Origin: JBKBRC01 sp046292345 | Lineage (GTDB): Bacteria > Bacteroidota > Rhodothermia > Rhodothermales > Rubricoccaceae | Direction of reading: 5' to 3' | Assembly (NCBI GenBank): GCA_046292345.1 | Contig: JBKBRC010000011.1 | Span: 5,778-69,777 of the forward strand | Length of the DNA stretch: 64,000 nt | Shown: positions 62,594-64,000 of the stretch, piece by piece | How the letters are laid out: each line of letters starts with the position of its first letter | How positions within the stretch are numbered: position 1 is the stretch's first letter | Notes under the pieces: generated by a model | The model's database searches: none | Told to the model about the DNA's origin: nothing | The model's input: only the letters and a program-made list of their open reading frames with translations | Made by a program: the position numbers and the translations under genes

Positions 62594-64000
62594 ATGGACG
62601 CCGACCTCGTCTCGATCCAGCACGCCCGCGATGCCCTTCACGCGGCCGACGCCGCGCAGCGCCGCTACGCCACATTCGCGCAGGCCGAGGTAGACGCCAT
62701 CGTCGAGGCAATGATTGCGGCCGGCGCAGCCCAGGCCGGGCGCCTCGGGCGGCTCGCCCACGAAGAGACCGGCTTCGGACGGCCCGAGAGCAAGACGCAG
62801 AAGAACCTCTTCGCCACGCGCACGCTTGGCGAGCGCATGCGCGGCATGAAGACGGCGGGCATCCTGCGCAGGGACGGCTCCGTGTGGGAGGTCGCACAGC
62901 CGATGGGGGTCGTGGCGGCGCTCGTGCCGAGCACCAACCCCACGAGCACGGCCATGTACAAGGCCATTCTGGCCGCGAAGGCGCGCTGCGCCGTCGTCAT
63001 GAGCCCGCACCCGCGGGCGGCCCGCTGCACGGCCGAGGCGCTGCGCGTCGTGGCCGAGGCGGCCGAGGCCGCCGGCGCGCCTGAGGGGCTCTTCCACTGC
63101 CTCGAGCCGGTCACGCTCGCCGGCACCGAGGCGCTGCTCGAGCACCCGCTCACGCGCGTCATCCTGGCCACGGGAGGCGGGCCGATGGTGCGTGCGGCCT
63201 ACTCGAAGGGCAAGCCCGCCTACGGCGTCGGCTCCGGCAACGTGCCCGTCTGGGTGGACCGCTCGGCCAACCTCGACAAGGCGGCGGCCGACATCCTCAC
63301 GGGCGTCTCGTTCGACTGGGGTACGCTCTGCTCGACCGAGCGCTCCGTCGTGGCCGACGCGCCCGTGCGCGCCAGGCTCCTCGAGGCGCTCCGCGCGCGG
63401 GGCGGGCACGTCTGCACGGACGAGGAGGCCGGCAAGCTGCGCGCGATCGTCAAGAAAGACGGAGCGCTCAACCCGGACGTCGTGGGGCAGAGCCCGGCGC
63501 GCATCGCAGACATGGCCGGCTTCCGCGTGCCCGGCGGTTGCCGCGCGCTCATCGCCGAGGTGGAGGCCGTCGGGCCGGGTGAGCCGCTCTCGATGGAGAC
63601 GCTCTCGCCCATCCTGTCTTTCTACACCGCCGACGGGTGGGAGGCGGGCTGCAAGCGTTGCCTCGAGGTGCTCGGTTTCGGGGGCATCGGGCACACGCTC
63701 GCGCTGCACGCCGGGAGCGAGCGCGTGATCGAGCAGTTCGCGCTCCACAAGCCGGCCATGCGCATCGTCGTCAACACCGTGGCGGCCCTCGGCTCGGTCG
63801 GGTTCACGACGGCGCTGTTCCCGGCGATGACGCTCGGGCCGGGCGCGGTCGGCGGCAGCATCACGAGCGACAACCTGAGCCCGCTGCACCTGGTCAACGT
63901 CAAGCGCGTCGCGTTCGAGACGGCGCCGCTGAACGACGCCTCGGGCGCGCCGCTGAACGACGCCTCGGGCGCGCCGCTGAACGACGCCTCGGGCGCGCCG
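62594..64000 (+). CDS. CoA-acylating aldehyde dehydrogenase (3' end cut by window edge)
   Basis: 469 codons run to the right edge without a stop. It belongs to the EutE/SucD/AdhE-N family: VAQPMGVVAALVPSTNPTSTAMYKAILAAKA, GGGPMVRAAYSKGKPAYGVGSGNVPVW, catalytic Cys in FDWGTLCSTERSVV, and GFTTALFPAMTLGPGAVGGS. The enzyme converts an aldehyde and CoA to acyl-CoA with NAD. The substrate (acetaldehyde or succinate semialdehyde) is undecided. The visible C-terminus is a PLNDASGA repeat. Confidence 0.9.
   Translation, partial: MDADLVSIQHARDALHAADAAQRRYATFAQAEVDAIVEAMIAAGAAQAGRLGRLAHEETGFGRPESKTQKNLFATRTLGERMRGMKTAGILRRDGSVWEVAQPMGVVAALVPSTNPTSTAMYKAILAAKARCAVVMSPHPRAARCTAEALRVVAEAAEAAGAPEGLFHCLEPVTLAGTEALLEHPLTRVILATGGGPMVRAAYSKGKPAYGVGSGNVPVWVDRSANLDKAAADILTGVSFDWGTLCSTERSVVADAPVRARLLEALRARGGHVCTDEEAGKLRAIVKKDGALNPDVVGQSPARIADMAGFRVPGGCRALIAEVEAVGPGEPLSMETLSPILSFYTADGWEAGCKRCLEVLGFGGIGHTLALHAGSERVIEQFALHKPAMRIVVNTVAALGSVGFTTALFPAMTLGPGAVGGSITSDNLSPLHLVNVKRVAFETAPLNDASGAPLNDASGAPLNDASGAP
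63926..64000. repeat. 24-bp in-frame tandem repeat at the window edge
   Basis: Three full copies starting ccgctgaacgacgcctcg (63926, 63950, 63974), a fourth starting at 63998; it continues beyond the window and encodes PLNDASGA. Confidence 0.95.

Overview
The window is GC-rich, densely coding bacterial chromosome. A type IX secretion sorting domain, bacillithiol genes (bshB1, bshC), a DUF3276 PUR-like protein, an HPr-kinase-like lasso accessory protein and ATGA-type gene overlaps with few Shine-Dalgarno sites point to the Bacteroidota/Rhodothermota group, probably a Rhodothermales (Salinibacter/Rubricoccus-like) organism. This is inferred from gene content and was not tested by any search. 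No rRNA, tRNA, insertion sequence or CRISPR array was found.

Layout. 1-10.5 kb: cell envelope and housekeeping genes (partial PBP1A, an M16 peptidase pair, an outer-membrane barrel, a PspC protein, 5-FTHF cyclo-ligase, tryptophan 2,3-dioxygenase). 10.6-19.3 kb: an exopolysaccharide locus (acetyltransferase, two glycosyltransferases, a Wzc-like chain-length regulator/tyrosine kinase, an SLBB-like protein, a WecA-type initiating transferase). 19.3-30.0 kb: a lasso-peptide cluster starting 20 bp after the WecA gene. It contains B1 (RRE), B2 (leader peptidase), C (cyclase), five separately spaced precursor genes, an HPr-kinase homologue, an ABC exporter, a membrane-anchored EEP hydrolase and an NTP_transf_5 protein. 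30.1-34.0 kb: two nearly duplicate NarL-type response regulators and a PAS histidine kinase. 34-64 kb: conserved metabolism and maintenance genes (UPF0210/ACT pair, Rieske-FAD reductase, HtrA, FumC, PanC-PanD, thiolase and hydroxyacyl-CoA dehydrogenase, RecX, PNP, HisD-HisC, bifunctional nuclease, BshC, PAP2, LeuRS, BshB1). The right edge cuts a CoA-acylating aldehyde dehydrogenase.

Two signals stand out. The first is the lasso cluster. All five 64-residue precursors align without gaps. Each carries the lasso leader spacing (Tyr -17, Pro -14, Gly -8, Thr -2), a Leu/Ile at core position 1 and an invariant Asp at core position 9, followed by an unusually long conserved tail with two invariant cysteines. 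The kinase, EEP and nucleotidyltransferase homologues suggest further phosphate-type tailoring. The second is a scatter of short direct tandem repeats (13-26 bp units, unrelated between loci) that often overlap stop codons. Three of these arrays coincide with 100-N assembly gaps, and others expand peptide repeats inside proteins. In addition, the two response regulators share about 390 bp of identical DNA, which indicates recent duplication or gene conversion.
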